A DNA stretch of 64,000 nt from Micromonospora wenchangensis (GTDB taxonomy: Bacteria; Actinomycetota; Actinomycetes; Mycobacteriales; Micromonosporaceae): positions 89,862 through 153,861 of the forward strand of contig NZ_MZMV01000011.1 in assembly GCF_002210435.1 (NCBI RefSeq), read 5' to 3'. The translations under genes were made by a program, and so were the position numbers. Positions 26,800 through 36,424 of this stretch are shown here, one piece after another. A model generated the notes under the pieces. The model made no database searches and had not been told where the DNA came from. It saw nothing but the letters and a program-made list of their open reading frames with translations. Position 1 is the first letter of the stretch. Each line of letters starts with the position of its first letter.

Positions 26800-29054
26800 C
26801 CACGCAGTCCCGCCCGCCGCCGGAGACGCACCACCAGACCATCAACGTCTATGGCGGCATCGCACCGATCGCCGCTCCCGGCGCCAAGCAGATCAACATC
26901 TTCCGCCACTACAGTCAGGTGGGCGCCTGGGGGCTCGGCGTGCTGTGCCTCGCCGGGTTCCTGACCGCCCCGCTCTATGCGCGGTCGACCCTGCTGTACA
27001 GCATCATGGTGGTCAGCGGAGGCATGGCTGCTCTCTTCCTGGTGACCGGGTTCCGCTCGGGACCATCGAAGGCGGCGTACATGGATGAGAGGTCAGGTGC
27101 CGCTGATCCCGCCCGACTGCGCGAGTGTGCACGGCAGTTGGCGCTGGTCGTGCGTACCAAGGAACTCGATGGTCGTTCGGTGCTGCTGCACAAGGGGCCT
27201 TCCGAACTCCCGGCGGACCTGACCTTCACCCCGATCGAGGCCGACAACGTACTGACTGGTCGACCCGCCCGTAGTGATCTTCCGTCCGGGTCGCTGCGTG
27301 AGGTGGCGAACTACTATCGGGCGCTCTCGGCGAAGCGTCTGGTCATTCTCGGTGAGCCGGGCGCGGGCAAGACGGTGCTGGCGACGGAGCTGATTATCCA
27401 GCTCCTCGATGCTGGGCTGTCCAACGAGGAGTGGCCAGCCGAACCCAACTCAGTCCCTATCCGGTTCAATCTGGCGAACTGGTCGGATGGTGACCTCTCC
27501 GGGTTTCTCGCCCATCAACTCCAGGCGCAGTACCAGGTTCCCCGCGAGGACGCCGAGGAACTTGCTCTCTCCGGTCTGATCCTGCCGGTGCTGGACGGTC
27601 TCGACGAGATGGAGCCCGCGCCGGACAGCCCACGGGACCCGCAGTGGGCTGTCGACCGCATCAACGATTTCCGCAGATCGCATCAGGACACCGCCGGGGT
27701 GGTGCTGACGTGCCGGGACGCGGTCTACGAGTCCCTCGACCCTCCGGTCATGGAGGCCGTTGTCGTGCGGGTCGGTGCGTTGAGCGTTGATCAGATCACC
27801 GAGTTCGTCAGTGAGCGTCTCGACGGCGACCGCGTGGAGCAGCAGCGGTGGCTTCCGGTACTCACGTCGCTGAGGACCGGAGCAGACGGGGCGGCGTACC
27901 ATCTGCTGCGCACGCCGTGGCGGCTCACCCTCGCGCTGACGGCCGCGGCAGACGCCGACGTGCTGGATCCCACCACGCTTCTCGGTGAGACGGCGGGACG
28001 GTTCGAGGCGATGCTGCTGGATGCCTTCCCGTCGGCGATGCTGAACCGCCGTCGGAAAGAGCAGAGGATCATCCGGCCGGGACAGCGCGGCGGCTCCGGA
28101 TCGAGTTTCACGGTGCCGAACGAGCAGGTACTGCGGCGCTGGTTGCGGGTACTGGCCCGCTACTCGAACTCCACACTGGCCCTACACACGATGTGGGCCA
28201 TCGCCGGACAGCACCTGGTGCGTCTCGTTCACCTGGTCATCCACCTGGCGTGCGCGCTGGGGTTCCTTATCCCGTGCCTGCTCGCGATCGTCGGCGGTGC
28301 AGGGCACGGCGGGTCGGCACTGCGTGCTCTCTGGAGCGGCTCGGTGCGGCTCTCCGAGCAGCAGACGGTCGCCCTGGTCTGGCTGGCTGGCGCCGGCATC
28401 GTGCTGATCGTCTGGGCCGGGTGGCTCGCCATCACCCCCACGCCCCGACGGTCGAAAACGAAAACTGCGCAGTACCGCAGCCGCGCGATGCGGCAGATGA
28501 CCGTCCCCCAGCGCGTCGCCGCAGCCGCGGAGATCAGCCTGGCGATCGGCGCGGCGCTGGGCCTTCTGGCCTGGCTGGTCGGCGGCTGGATCGTCGGTGC
28601 CGTCGTGGGGGTCGTGGTTGCGATCCTCTTCGGCCTGGTCATGGACAAGGTCCGGCTGGACCGAGGGCTCTCCGGCGGCAGCGACCTGCGAACCGCCTGG
28701 CAGAACGACCTCATCCTCGCGCTGCTCTGCGCCGTGCTCTGCGGCACGGTCTTCCCGATCTTCCTCAGCTATCCGCTGTGGGCCGGTGCTGCCATCGGAG
28801 CGATCCTGGGCTTCGCCGGCGCCTTCGTCCTCAGCCTGCAGGCGTGGCTGCGCTACGTCATCGCCATGACGATCATGAAGCTTCGCGGTGACCTGCCGTG
28901 GCGGCTCGGCGCATTCCTCGACTGGGCATACCTGGCAGGGCTGATGCGGATCTCCGGGATCGGCTATCAGTTCCGCCACCGCCAGTTGCGTGAGTGGTTC
29001 GCCCACGACAGCCTCGACCAGGACGGGCAGGCGCACATCACCGCCGCCCGCTGA
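26796..29054 (+). CDS. Membrane-anchored NACHT-family NTPase
   Basis: 752 residues. Residues 15-36 carry the TINVYGGIAPI motif shared with the upstream protein; two membrane helices follow at about 44-86. The NACHT core has Walker A LGEPGAGKT (186-193) and Walker B LPVLDGLDEMEP, with a GVVLTCRD sensor-like strand. The C-terminal about 270 residues hold some eight hydrophobic segments and a short soluble tail. Bacterial NACHT proteins are often anti-phage NTPases that oligomerise and trigger an effector; here membrane domains could be the effector. Start GTG overlaps the upstream stop. Confidence 0.8.
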   Translation: MTTQSRPPPETHHQTINVYGGIAPIAAPGAKQINIFRHYSQVGAWGLGVLCLAGFLTAPLYARSTLLYSIMVVSGGMAALFLVTGFRSGPSKAAYMDERSGAADPARLRECARQLALVVRTKELDGRSVLLHKGPSELPADLTFTPIEADNVLTGRPARSDLPSGSLREVANYYRALSAKRLVILGEPGAGKTVLATELIIQLLDAGLSNEEWPAEPNSVPIRFNLANWSDGDLSGFLAHQLQAQYQVPREDAEELALSGLILPVLDGLDEMEPAPDSPRDPQWAVDRINDFRRSHQDTAGVVLTCRDAVYESLDPPVMEAVVVRVGALSVDQITEFVSERLDGDRVEQQRWLPVLTSLRTGADGAAYHLLRTPWRLTLALTAAADADVLDPTTLLGETAGRFEAMLLDAFPSAMLNRRRKEQRIIRPGQRGGSGSSFTVPNEQVLRRWLRVLARYSNSTLALHTMWAIAGQHLVRLVHLVIHLACALGFLIPCLLAIVGGAGHGGSALRALWSGSVRLSEQQTVALVWLAGAGIVLIVWAGWLAITPTPRRSKTKTAQYRSRAMRQMTVPQRVAAAAEISLAIGAALGLLAWLVGGWIVGAVVGVVVAILFGLVMDKVRLDRGLSGGSDLRTAWQNDLILALLCAVLCGTVFPIFLSYPLWAGAAIGAILGFAGAFVLSLQAWLRYVIAMTIMKLRGDLPWRLGAFLDWAYLAGLMRISGIGYQFRHRQLREWFAHDSLDQDGQAHITAAR

Positions 29055-29145
29055 GCATGCGCCACGCTCTCGGCGCGTGGTACGGCACCAGCGGCACTGT
29101 CGAGAGCGGCGGATCCAGACCGACGGCACCGAAGTGAGGTGCCCG

Positions 29146-30519
29146 TCACTGGCGGCAGCCCAGGGGAGTGACGGTTGCCAAGAGGTAGCCGTCGGCCCTG
29201 TAGGTGGCGGGGTATTCCTGCCGTGCCCACTCGGCGATGGCGGGATCAACGAACTTGGCCCGGTCCGACGGGGCGAACAGGACACCCACGGCACCCTGCG
29301 CCCCCGTGATGATGTCGCTGGTGGTGAGGTAGCCACTGCTGATCCGTACCCGTGAGGTGTCGGCCAGCCACGGCGGTGTACGCAGGCCGGCACGGGCGGC
29401 GATCTCCTGATCGTCAGTGACCAGGACTGACCCGACGGGCAGGGTGCGCAGGCAGCGCAGCATGGCGCTGGCTTCCAGGCGCGGACTGACCGGCATCGTC
29501 AGCACCTGCACGACACAGGTCAGCACGAGTGCCGCTGTCGTCACCAGGTGCATCCTTGGGCGTAGCAGCGTGAAGAAGCCGGCGGCGATGATCGCCGCTC
29601 CCGGAGCGACGAACAGCAACAGATGGTGCTCGAAGATCGGCCGGTGCAGACCCGCGAAGACCACTCCGCTGACACCCCACACCAGCAGCGCGAGCACCAG
29701 GGGACGCTGCGCCCTGGACAGGCGACGCAGGCAGAGGAACGCCCCGGCTGCGGACAGCAGACCGAACGGCACGATCCATACGGCGAGCATGGTGGTCGCC
29801 CCAGCGGGGACCGGCTGTCCTGGAGCATCAGCCGCGCTGAGGTGCAGGGCGACAACCTGGTCCCACACCACCGCTGGCGGCCTGGTCACGATCAGCGTCA
29901 GCACGCACACCGCCACCGCCGCGACTGACATCGATGCGAGGGCGGCCAGCCGTCGTCGGCTCATCAGCGTCACGACCAGTAGGGCAGGCAGCACGACCAC
30001 CGCGATGAGCTTCATGGCCAGGGCCACACCCAGCAGCGTCCCCGAGGCAAGCCACCAGCGCAGCCGTCCCCGGCCTGCGCACACCACCGACCAGGTGACC
30101 AGGGCAGCGGTGGGCAGATCAGCACCGAACTGGAAGCAGTATCGCTGCACCGGCGGCAGCAATGCCACCAGAAGCGCCGCAGCCATCCCGGCGTACCGGC
30201 CGGCGAGCCCACGGCCCAGGATGCCGGCTCCGGCGGCGAGTAGTACCGCCCAGCCGATCGTGAGGATCCGTGCCGCCAGTTCCCCGCCGTTGAGCGCGAA
30301 CGGTAGGGCGGACAGCCACGCGTAGAGCGGTGGCTGTGCGAAGAACACCTCCGCGTAGGGCTGGTGTCCGTCGGCCACCGCCAGCGCCGTCTGCCAGTAC
30401 ACCCCGTCGTCGTAGTCGAGTTGCACCATCCGCAGGTGGCTTGCCCGCACCAAGAAGTTCGCCACGACAGCGACACCGGTGGCGGCCAGCGAGCTACGCG
30501 CCGCAGCGGAGACATTCAC
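29146..30519 (-). CDS. Glycosyltransferase family 39-like membrane protein
   Basis: 457 residues with about eleven hydrophobic segments and the GT39/ArnT-like N-terminal signature MVQLDYDDGVYWQTALAVAD (acidic pair in the first external loop) followed by QPYAEVFFAQPPLYAWL. Such enzymes transfer sugars from polyprenyl phosphate to lipids, proteins or glycans outside the membrane. It is convergent with the NACHT gene. Acceptor unknown; likely cargo of the element or a chromosomal relic. Confidence 0.8.
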   Translation of the reverse strand: MNVSAAARSSLAATGVAVVANFLVRASHLRMVQLDYDDGVYWQTALAVADGHQPYAEVFFAQPPLYAWLSALPFALNGGELAARILTIGWAVLLAAGAGILGRGLAGRYAGMAAALLVALLPPVQRYCFQFGADLPTAALVTWSVVCAGRGRLRWWLASGTLLGVALAMKLIAVVVLPALLVVTLMSRRRLAALASMSVAAVAVCVLTLIVTRPPAVVWDQVVALHLSAADAPGQPVPAGATTMLAVWIVPFGLLSAAGAFLCLRRLSRAQRPLVLALLVWGVSGVVFAGLHRPIFEHHLLLFVAPGAAIIAAGFFTLLRPRMHLVTTAALVLTCVVQVLTMPVSPRLEASAMLRCLRTLPVGSVLVTDDQEIAARAGLRTPPWLADTSRVRISSGYLTTSDIITGAQGAVGVLFAPSDRAKFVDPAIAEWARQEYPATYRADGYLLATVTPLGCRQ

Positions 30520-30639
30520 GGGCAGGACTCTAACGACAGCAGCCGCGTAACCGGTTGGAGATGCGCGGTCGATGGATGTCGCCGGCGGAGGGGCCCATCA
30601 GGCAGTCAGCGAGCGGTTGCGACGCCGCGAGCAGCGCTG

Positions 30640-31494
30640 TCAACAGACGAAGGTTCCGTCGTCGTCGAAGTTCGGGTTGTCCGCCACGGGCTGGCCGTGG
30701 CTGCTGGGTAGCCCGGCGAGGGGGACCCGGACGGTGGTGCCGGCGGTCAGCCACACCGCTTCGGCGGGGTCGCCGGGATGGGTGGCGGTGGCGACCGGAA
30801 CGTCGTCGTGCCGGTCGCGCAGAGCCCGGTGCAGATGCTCCTCGCGGCGTTGGCTGCCGAGCCAGAACAGCACCGGGTAGCGGGGGCCGCCGCGGCGGGT
30901 CAGCTGCGCGTACCGGTCGAGTTTGGCGATGACCCGGGTGAGGGGTTCGGTGCCGGTGTCGGCTTCCAGGAAGAACCCGACGGTGGTGTCGCCGACGCGC
31001 CACAGGCCGTGCCCGTCGGCGGTGATGGTGCGGAACTGGCGGGTGGTCAGTGCCTCGGACCACCACCGGTCCAGGTGGGTCCCCGGATGGTGGTGGGTGT
31101 GGGTGGTGAGTCGGACGAAGAACTCGTTGACGGTGAGCAGGTGGGTCAGGTGCGGATTCGCCGACAGCCGGTGCACGGCCTGGCGGGTTGCCCGCAGGGT
31201 GGGCTCCGGGCGTCGGTGGGCGGCGGCCTGGAAGCGGTATCCCTGGTGGCCGAGGGTCCAGTGCCAGGGTTGGCTGCCGCCGCCGGCGCGGGCGAACCGG
31301 AACCGGTCCAGCAGGCCGAGGTCGGCGAGTTCACCGAGGCGGATCTGGCAGGTGCGGCGGGCTCGGAAGAACAGGCGGTGGATCTGGTCGGTGGTGAGGA
31401 CCTGGTGGTCGTCGAGGAGGTGCAGCAGGGCCCGGTCGCGGGCGGTGATGTGCGGGTAGAGGGACAGCAGGTTGGGAGAACGTGGTGTGGGCAT
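30640..31494 (-). CDS. Replication-relaxation family protein
   Basis: 284 residues. The N-terminal winged helix (ITARDRALLHLLDDHQVLTT, DQIHRLFFRARRTCQIRL) and the following LLTVNEFFVRL and YPVLFWLGSQRREEHL segments fit the Replic_Relax family (PF13814) found on actinobacterial conjugative elements. The family is thought to help initiate replication or transfer; its chemistry is not established. It sits directly downstream of the VirD4-like gene on the same strand, and an ACCTGACAGGT dyad lies upstream at 31591. Confidence 0.82.
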   Translation of the reverse strand: MPTPRSPNLLSLYPHITARDRALLHLLDDHQVLTTDQIHRLFFRARRTCQIRLGELADLGLLDRFRFARAGGGSQPWHWTLGHQGYRFQAAAHRRPEPTLRATRQAVHRLSANPHLTHLLTVNEFFVRLTTHTHHHPGTHLDRWWSEALTTRQFRTITADGHGLWRVGDTTVGFFLEADTGTEPLTRVIAKLDRYAQLTRRGGPRYPVLFWLGSQRREEHLHRALRDRHDDVPVATATHPGDPAEAVWLTAGTTVRVPLAGLPSSHGQPVADNPNFDDDGTFVC

Positions 31495-31590
31495 GAAGGG
31501 TCACCCCGTGGAGAGAGAATCCCGTAGGGAGTCTGGATGAGTTGATCGTCCTGTCGTGGGGGCTGATGCCACGGTGTGCGCAGGTCGGGC

Positions 31591-31601
31591 ACCTGACAGG
31601 T
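31591..31601. promoter_or_regulatory. ACCTGACAGGT dyad upstream of the replication-relaxation gene
   Basis: An 11-bp near-palindrome (5 bp arms around a central base) lies about 97 bp upstream of the ATG at 31494. It belongs to the recurring CTGACAG/CTGTCAG motif set of the element. Confidence 0.4.
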
Positions 31602-31621
31602 CCGGTGGTGGGGGCTCGGTT

Positions 31622-31658
31622 GGGGGCTCGTGTCGTGGACACCCCCAAACGAGCCCCC
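31622..31658 (-). terminator. Hairpin downstream of the VirD4-like gene
   Basis: GGGGGCTCGT and ACGAGCCCCC form a perfect 10-bp stem with a 17-base loop, 49 bp after the stop of the minus-strand gene at 31707. No T-run follows, as is common in actinobacteria. It could terminate the transfer operon before 30640-31494. Confidence 0.45.
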
Positions 31659-31706
31659 GATGCCGTACCCGGTCGAGGCCCCGAACGCGCCGGGCCCTCA
31701 GACGAG

Positions 31707-34160
31707 TCAGCGGTCGCGGGAGGTCATCCGTCGCTTCATCGCGGTGCGGGCGAGCTGCTGCATCGGCGGCTCGCCGTCGGTGCGGGTGTGGGCGGTGGCG
31801 CAGGCGTGCCGGATCGCGGTCGCCGCACCGACAACCGGCGTCGGCGGGTGGGTGGTGAAGGTGAACGCGGGTAGCTCCCGGTTGCCGACGAGCAGCCGGG
31901 CGGCGGCGGTGTAGACGTCGAGGTGGGCGAGGTCGTGCTCGTCGAGTTCGGGTTTCGTGTGGCGGGACAACTCCCGGGCGTCGGCCGGGTCGACGGTGAA
32001 GAACAGCTTCGACCGGGCGTTGGCCGACACCGCCGCCGCCACATCCCGGGGTAGCTGGGCGAGATCCTGGTGTGCCAGCACCAGGCCGAGGCGGAAGCCA
32101 CGTGCTTCGGCGAGCATGTCGCCGATGCTGCCGGGCAACGTCAGGAAGTTCTGGCATTCGTCGATGTAGAGGACGGCGTCGCGGCGGCGGTCCTCGGCGA
32201 TGCTGGCGCGGGCGATGGCGGCCTGCCACACCCGGGCCACGATCAGCGATCCGAGGATGCGGCTGGTTTCCTCACCGAGAACACCCTTGGGTAGGCGGCA
32301 CAGCAGCACACCGCCGTTGAGGACCCGACCCATGTCGAACGAGGAGTGGGCGTTGCCGATGACGCTCTTGACGAAGTCCCGCAGCAGGAACGCCCGGAGT
32401 CGGGCGAGGACGGGGGCGATGACCTGACCGCGGAACTGGTCGTTGATGCCGTCGTACCAGAGCCAGAACCCGCCGAGGCCGTCCGGGTCGTCCAGGCCGT
32501 GGGTGAACCGGCCCCGGAACTGGCGGTCCTGCAACAGCGACGGCACGAGACTCAGCGTGGGTTTCGCATGCCGCATCAGCGTCAGGCACGCCACCCGCAT
32601 CGTGTCGTCCATGCGTGGCCCCCACTGCCCGGCGAAGATCTTCGCGAAGATCCCGACCAGGTTGTCCACCGCCAGGTGCGGATCACCCTGGTCGTCGAGG
32701 GGGTTGAAGCAGCCCGGATTCTCCTGGTCCGGGTCGATGATGACGATCCGGTCGGCGTGGGAGGCGGGTAGCCGGTCGAGGACGTCGGTGACCAGGTCCC
32801 CACGCGGGTCGACCACGACCGTTCCCCGGCCGGCCCTGATGTCGGCGAGGATCATGTTCAGCAGCAGCGTGGACTTACCGACGCCGGTCTTGCCGACCAC
32901 GTGCACATGCTGCCGGGCGTCGGCCACCGCCAACCCGACGCTGTGACCGCCGAGCTGGGAGCGGCCCAGCACCTTCACCCCCCGTCCACCGGAGGGCACC
33001 TGCACCGGCGCCGGCACCGCTCTGGCGCGTGCCCGGTCCAGGCCCGGCACCGCGAGGTCCTGCGGCAGCGCGGCGAGGACCGCGAGTTCCGGGACGGTCG
33101 CCAGGAACCCGCGGCGTAACCGGCGGCCGGCGAGCGTCGCGACCGGCTGCGGCATCCTCATCCGCCGTAGCCGGTTCGGGCCGGTGTACGCGGCGGCGGC
33201 CGTAGCGATCGTGTGCCCGAGGCCGATCAGACGCGCCCGCAGCTGCGCCACGCGGTCGGTGTCGGTGGGGCTGTCGTCGGCGGCGACGGCGAACCGTACG
33301 GCGATCTCGACGTGCGGCACCCGCACCGCCTTCTCCACGACCGTCCGGGCGTCGGCCGTGGCCACCGGGTCCCGCTCCGCCACCCGCACCCCCGACGCCG
33401 GGTTGCCCGGTCGAGGCGACCCGGGAGTGAACACGTCGAGGAACCACAGCAGCGGGGCGACAGCCATCCCGGCCACCTGCGACACCGCCCGGGCGGCCGG
33501 GTCCGGTCGACCGTGGGGGTGGGTGGCGGCGGTCGCCGCCGCGCGGCGGGCGGCGCGGACCCGGCGCGTCGACGCCGGGCGGGCGAGGATCTGCACGCAG
33601 GCGTGTTCCCGGTAGCGGACCTCGGCACCGGCGGCGAACAGCGCCCGCAGCGGATCCGTGTCGTGCACGGTCCGCAGCGGCACCCCGTCGCCACGCTGCG
33701 GCCAGTACGCCCCACCCACCTCCACGCCGACGTCGGTGGGAATCGGCGCGGCAGTGTCGCTGACGGTCAGGGTGGCGGCGGGCCACGCGGCGCGGACGGC
33801 GGCCTCGACCGCCCCCAGCGGCACCGTTGCCGGCACCCACACCCGGATGGTCAGAGACCGGCCGGTCCAGGTGTACTCCCAGCCGACGTGCGGGTAGCCG
33901 AACACCCGTCGCCGCCACGCCGGTGGGGTCAGCGCACCGACCATCAGGGTCCAGAACACGGCAGCGGCCTGCGCGGTGACCTCCGGGGGTACGGCGATGG
34001 TCAACCAGCGTGCCCCGGCGGTCAACCGGCGATGCCGCCAGGCGAGCACCTGGTCATAGCTGATCACCGCAACGACGATTGCGGTGGCGGCGACGACACC
34101 GAGCCACGGCCGGGCAAGGACCCACTGTGCAAGGTCCGCCGGCCACGATGTGGTCGTCAT
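31707..34160 (-). CDS. VirD4/TraG-like type IV secretion ATPase (coupling protein)
   Basis: 817 residues from ATG 34160. One or two N-terminal membrane helices (WLGVVAATAIVVAVISYDQV) precede a large ATPase: Walker A HVVGKTGVGKSTLLLN, DPRGDLVTDVLDRLP, Walker B AVLYIDECQNFLTLPGSIGD and VLAHQDLAQLP, with ANARSKLFFTVD near the end. This is the coupling-protein pattern that feeds DNA or protein substrate to a T4SS channel. It is 2.3 kb from the VirB4-like gene, separated by integrase remnants and metal-resistance genes, an unusual interruption. Confidence 0.86.
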   Translation of the reverse strand: MTTTSWPADLAQWVLARPWLGVVAATAIVVAVISYDQVLAWRHRRLTAGARWLTIAVPPEVTAQAAAVFWTLMVGALTPPAWRRRVFGYPHVGWEYTWTGRSLTIRVWVPATVPLGAVEAAVRAAWPAATLTVSDTAAPIPTDVGVEVGGAYWPQRGDGVPLRTVHDTDPLRALFAAGAEVRYREHACVQILARPASTRRVRAARRAAATAATHPHGRPDPAARAVSQVAGMAVAPLLWFLDVFTPGSPRPGNPASGVRVAERDPVATADARTVVEKAVRVPHVEIAVRFAVAADDSPTDTDRVAQLRARLIGLGHTIATAAAAYTGPNRLRRMRMPQPVATLAGRRLRRGFLATVPELAVLAALPQDLAVPGLDRARARAVPAPVQVPSGGRGVKVLGRSQLGGHSVGLAVADARQHVHVVGKTGVGKSTLLLNMILADIRAGRGTVVVDPRGDLVTDVLDRLPASHADRIVIIDPDQENPGCFNPLDDQGDPHLAVDNLVGIFAKIFAGQWGPRMDDTMRVACLTLMRHAKPTLSLVPSLLQDRQFRGRFTHGLDDPDGLGGFWLWYDGINDQFRGQVIAPVLARLRAFLLRDFVKSVIGNAHSSFDMGRVLNGGVLLCRLPKGVLGEETSRILGSLIVARVWQAAIARASIAEDRRRDAVLYIDECQNFLTLPGSIGDMLAEARGFRLGLVLAHQDLAQLPRDVAAAVSANARSKLFFTVDPADARELSRHTKPELDEHDLAHLDVYTAAARLLVGNRELPAFTFTTHPPTPVVGAATAIRHACATAHTRTDGEPPMQQLARTAMKRRMTSRDR

Positions 34161-34359
34161 GCGGCCTGCCCGATGCCGGTTGCCGGAACTACCAAGAGTT
34201 GATCTCTGTCGATGCTGTTGGTGGCGAATGTAGTCGGTGGCCAGTGCGGCGATCTCACGTTTCTCGTCGGCTGTGCAGCCGGTTGACCGTTGGTCGGGAA
34301 TCTTGACCTGAATCCTGGCTTCATGACGTCCTGCCAATCTCTTCGATCGTTGGAGGGGT

Positions 34360-34940
34360 GTGGGGCTGGCTGTCGTGCGTTCGTTGGGTTCGCCGTGTCG
34401 GCTCGGATCTGCTGAGGATGAGGGGACTGCGAGCAGGAAATTGGTGGATCAGTACCTGCTCGCGTGTGTGGGGGCGGGGATCTGCGACAGCACCCTCGCC
34501 GGTGATCGGTCGACGTTGTTCGAGTTCATCCGCTTCCTGGGGCGGCCGGTGTGGACCGCGAGGCCAGCTGACGCCGACCGCCTGCTCGCTGCGTAGCGCC
34601 GTGAGGTCGAGCGGCTTTGACGGTGCAGAAGAAGGCGTGGAGCGTCGAAGAGTTCTTCACCTTCCTGGCCGCCCGACGTCAGGGCGATATCCATGAGCTG
34701 ACCGGCTGCGTCGTCGACCAGGTCATCGACGAGTTCAACCGGCCGGTCAACGCCGACCATGGGGCGGCGCGAGTGCCGCCGGGCGAGGACGACGTCGAGT
34801 TGCTGTTCTCGCAGTGGCGGCAGTGGCTGCCGTCGGCGCGGAAGTTCCTGTCGGCCGCGCGGGACTACCTGGCGGCGTCGTTGTGGCGGCGGATCGGGGT
34901 GAGGATGAACGAGACCCGGATGCTGGACCTGCGGGAATGA
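34360..34940 (+). pseudogene. Site-specific tyrosine recombinase remnant (N-terminal part)
   Basis: A first reading (KLVDQYLLACVGAGICDST, FEFIRFLGRPVWTA) resembles an integrase SAM-like N-terminal domain and stops at 34594. A second from GTG 34617 (KKAWSVEEFFTFLAARRQGD, GAARVPPGEDDVELLFSQW, NYLAASLWRRIGVRMNET-like) continues the core-binding and early catalytic region with the conserved arginine region, then stops. The remaining catalytic domain (HxxR, Tyr) is missing. The split and truncation show decay. Confidence 0.6.
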
Positions 34941-35142
34941 TGCCGCGATCGGGGTGGGTACGGCAGTGTGTACGTCAGGTTCGGCAAGGGCAGCCGTGGG
35001 CGGGGCGCGAAGAGACGTGGCCCACGCCGCCAGCGGCTACCTGCGCATGCTCTGCGAACTGTTCGGGCTGTCCACCGCCGGAGCCATGCGCTACATCGAG
35101 ACCGTCAACAGCCCCGACCGCAGGGCCACGTACCGCATCTGA
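34941..35142 (+). pseudogene. Further integrase fragments
   Basis: Bases from about 34970 read YVRFGKGSRGRGAKRR, the beta-hairpin that follows the catalytic arginine in tyrosine recombinases. Another frame then gives GYLRMLCELFGLSTAGAMRY and IETVNSPDRR, similar to a C-terminal tail of a companion integrase. A large internal deletion joins two recombinase genes. Confidence 0.5.
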
Positions 35143-35272
35143 CACGCCTCGATCAGTCCCCGCCCGCGTTCGAACACGAAGCCCCGCAGGTGTCGGCGGT
35201 GCACGGGGCAGAGATCACACGAGAATCAGTTCACTACCTGCTGAATACACTGCCTGATGTACTGTTGAGGGT

Positions 35273-35602
35273 GTGGAGACCGTAACCCCCGGCCAAGCCC
35301 TTGCACGCTTCGGCCACGCGTTGTCGGACGCGACCCGGGCCCGACTGCTACTCGCCCTGCGCGACGCGCCTGGCTACCCGGCTGACCTGGCCGATCTGCT
35401 TGGGGTGACCCGGCAGAACCTGTCCAACCATCTGGCCTGCCTGCGCGGCTGCGGCCTGGTCGTTGCCGTCCCCGAAGGTCGCCGCTCCCGCTACGAACTC
35501 GCCGATACCCGCATCCGCCACGCCCTCGACGACCTACTCGGCCTCGTCCTCGCCGTCGACCCCGCAGTCTGCCCCGATGCCGCTGACAAGGGCTGCTGCT
35601 GA
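35273..35602 (+). CDS. cmtR: ArsR-family metal sensor, CmtR-like
   Basis: 109 residues with the ArsR winged helix (HALSDATRARLLLALRDAPG; VTRQNLSNHLACLRGCG). Cysteines at 56 and 60 in the recognition helix and at 100 near the C-terminus correspond closely to Cys57, Cys61 and Cys102, which bind Cd/Pb in Mycobacterium tuberculosis CmtR. Two extra cysteines end the protein. It should repress until metal binds. The stop overlaps the efflux gene start (TGATG at 35600). A weak TACA...TGTA dyad at 35246-35261 overlaps a possible -10 box and may be its operator. Confidence 0.85.
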   Translation: METVTPGQALARFGHALSDATRARLLLALRDAPGYPADLADLLGVTRQNLSNHLACLRGCGLVVAVPEGRRSRYELADTRIRHALDDLLGLVLAVDPAVCPDAADKGCC

Positions 35603-36306
35603 TGAGCCTTCCGCTGCTGCCCGTCACGCCCGCAAGGCCAAACCCGGCGCGTCGCACCGTCCTGGCCCGCCGAATTCGGCTGTTGGTCGCCGCCACCATC
35701 GGCTACAACCTGATCGAGGCCGTCGTCGCCATCAGCGCCGGTGCCGCCGCGGACTCCACCGCACTGATCGGCTTCGGCCTGGACTCGATCATCGAGGTCT
35801 CCTCCGCTGCGGCGGTCGCCTGGCAGTTCGCCGGCCACGACCCCGAAGCCCGGGAGAAAACCGCCCTGCGGATCATCGCGATCTCCTTCTTCGCGCTCGC
35901 CGCCTACATCTCCGTCGAATCCGCCCGCGCGCTACTCGGCGGCAGCGAGGCAGCGCACTCCACCATCGGCCTCATGCTCGCCGCACTCTCCCTCGCGTTC
36001 ATGCCCGGCCTGTCCTACGCACAAAGACGGGCCGGCCGCGAGCTCGGCTCCCGCACCGCCGTCGCCGACTCCAAACAGACACTGCTGTGCACCTACCTAT
36101 CCGCCGTCCTACTCGTCGGCCTCGGACTCAACAGCGTCCTGGGCTGGAACTGGGCCGACCCGATCGCCGCACTGGTCATCGCCGCCGTCGCCCTCAAAGA
36201 AGGCCGAGACGCCTGGCGCGGAGAAACCTGCTGCGCCCCGGCACCCACCGGCGAAGCCTCGGCCTGCACCGACCGGTGCTGCACCCCCGCGAACCAGACC
36301 ACCTGA
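35602..36306 (+). CDS. Cation efflux (CDF-type) transporter
   Basis: 234 residues with about six membrane segments. The N-terminal block TIGYNLIEAVVAISAGAAAD, SLTALIGFGLDSIIEV-like and the later GWNWADPIAALVIAAVALKE carry the paired acidic residues of the cation diffusion facilitator family (xDSxxE and D-P-x-A). The C-terminal cytoplasmic domain is replaced by a short cysteine-rich tail (CCAP, ACTDRCC), similar to transporters paired with CmtR-like sensors. Likely exports Cd, Zn or Pb. Start overlaps the cmtR stop. Confidence 0.84.
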   Translation: MSLPLLPVTPARPNPARRTVLARRIRLLVAATIGYNLIEAVVAISAGAAADSTALIGFGLDSIIEVSSAAAVAWQFAGHDPEAREKTALRIIAISFFALAAYISVESARALLGGSEAAHSTIGLMLAALSLAFMPGLSYAQRRAGRELGSRTAVADSKQTLLCTYLSAVLLVGLGLNSVLGWNWADPIAALVIAAVALKEGRDAWRGETCCAPAPTGEASACTDRCCTPANQTT

Positions 36307-36424
36307 CCACCCGCCGGCAGACCAGAACCCCTGACCTCGACAAAGCCCTCCAGGCACCGAGGAGGGTCAAGGCACCTCGAATGTGTCGACACGCAGGACC
36401 AGACAATCCGATGTTCCCTAAACC

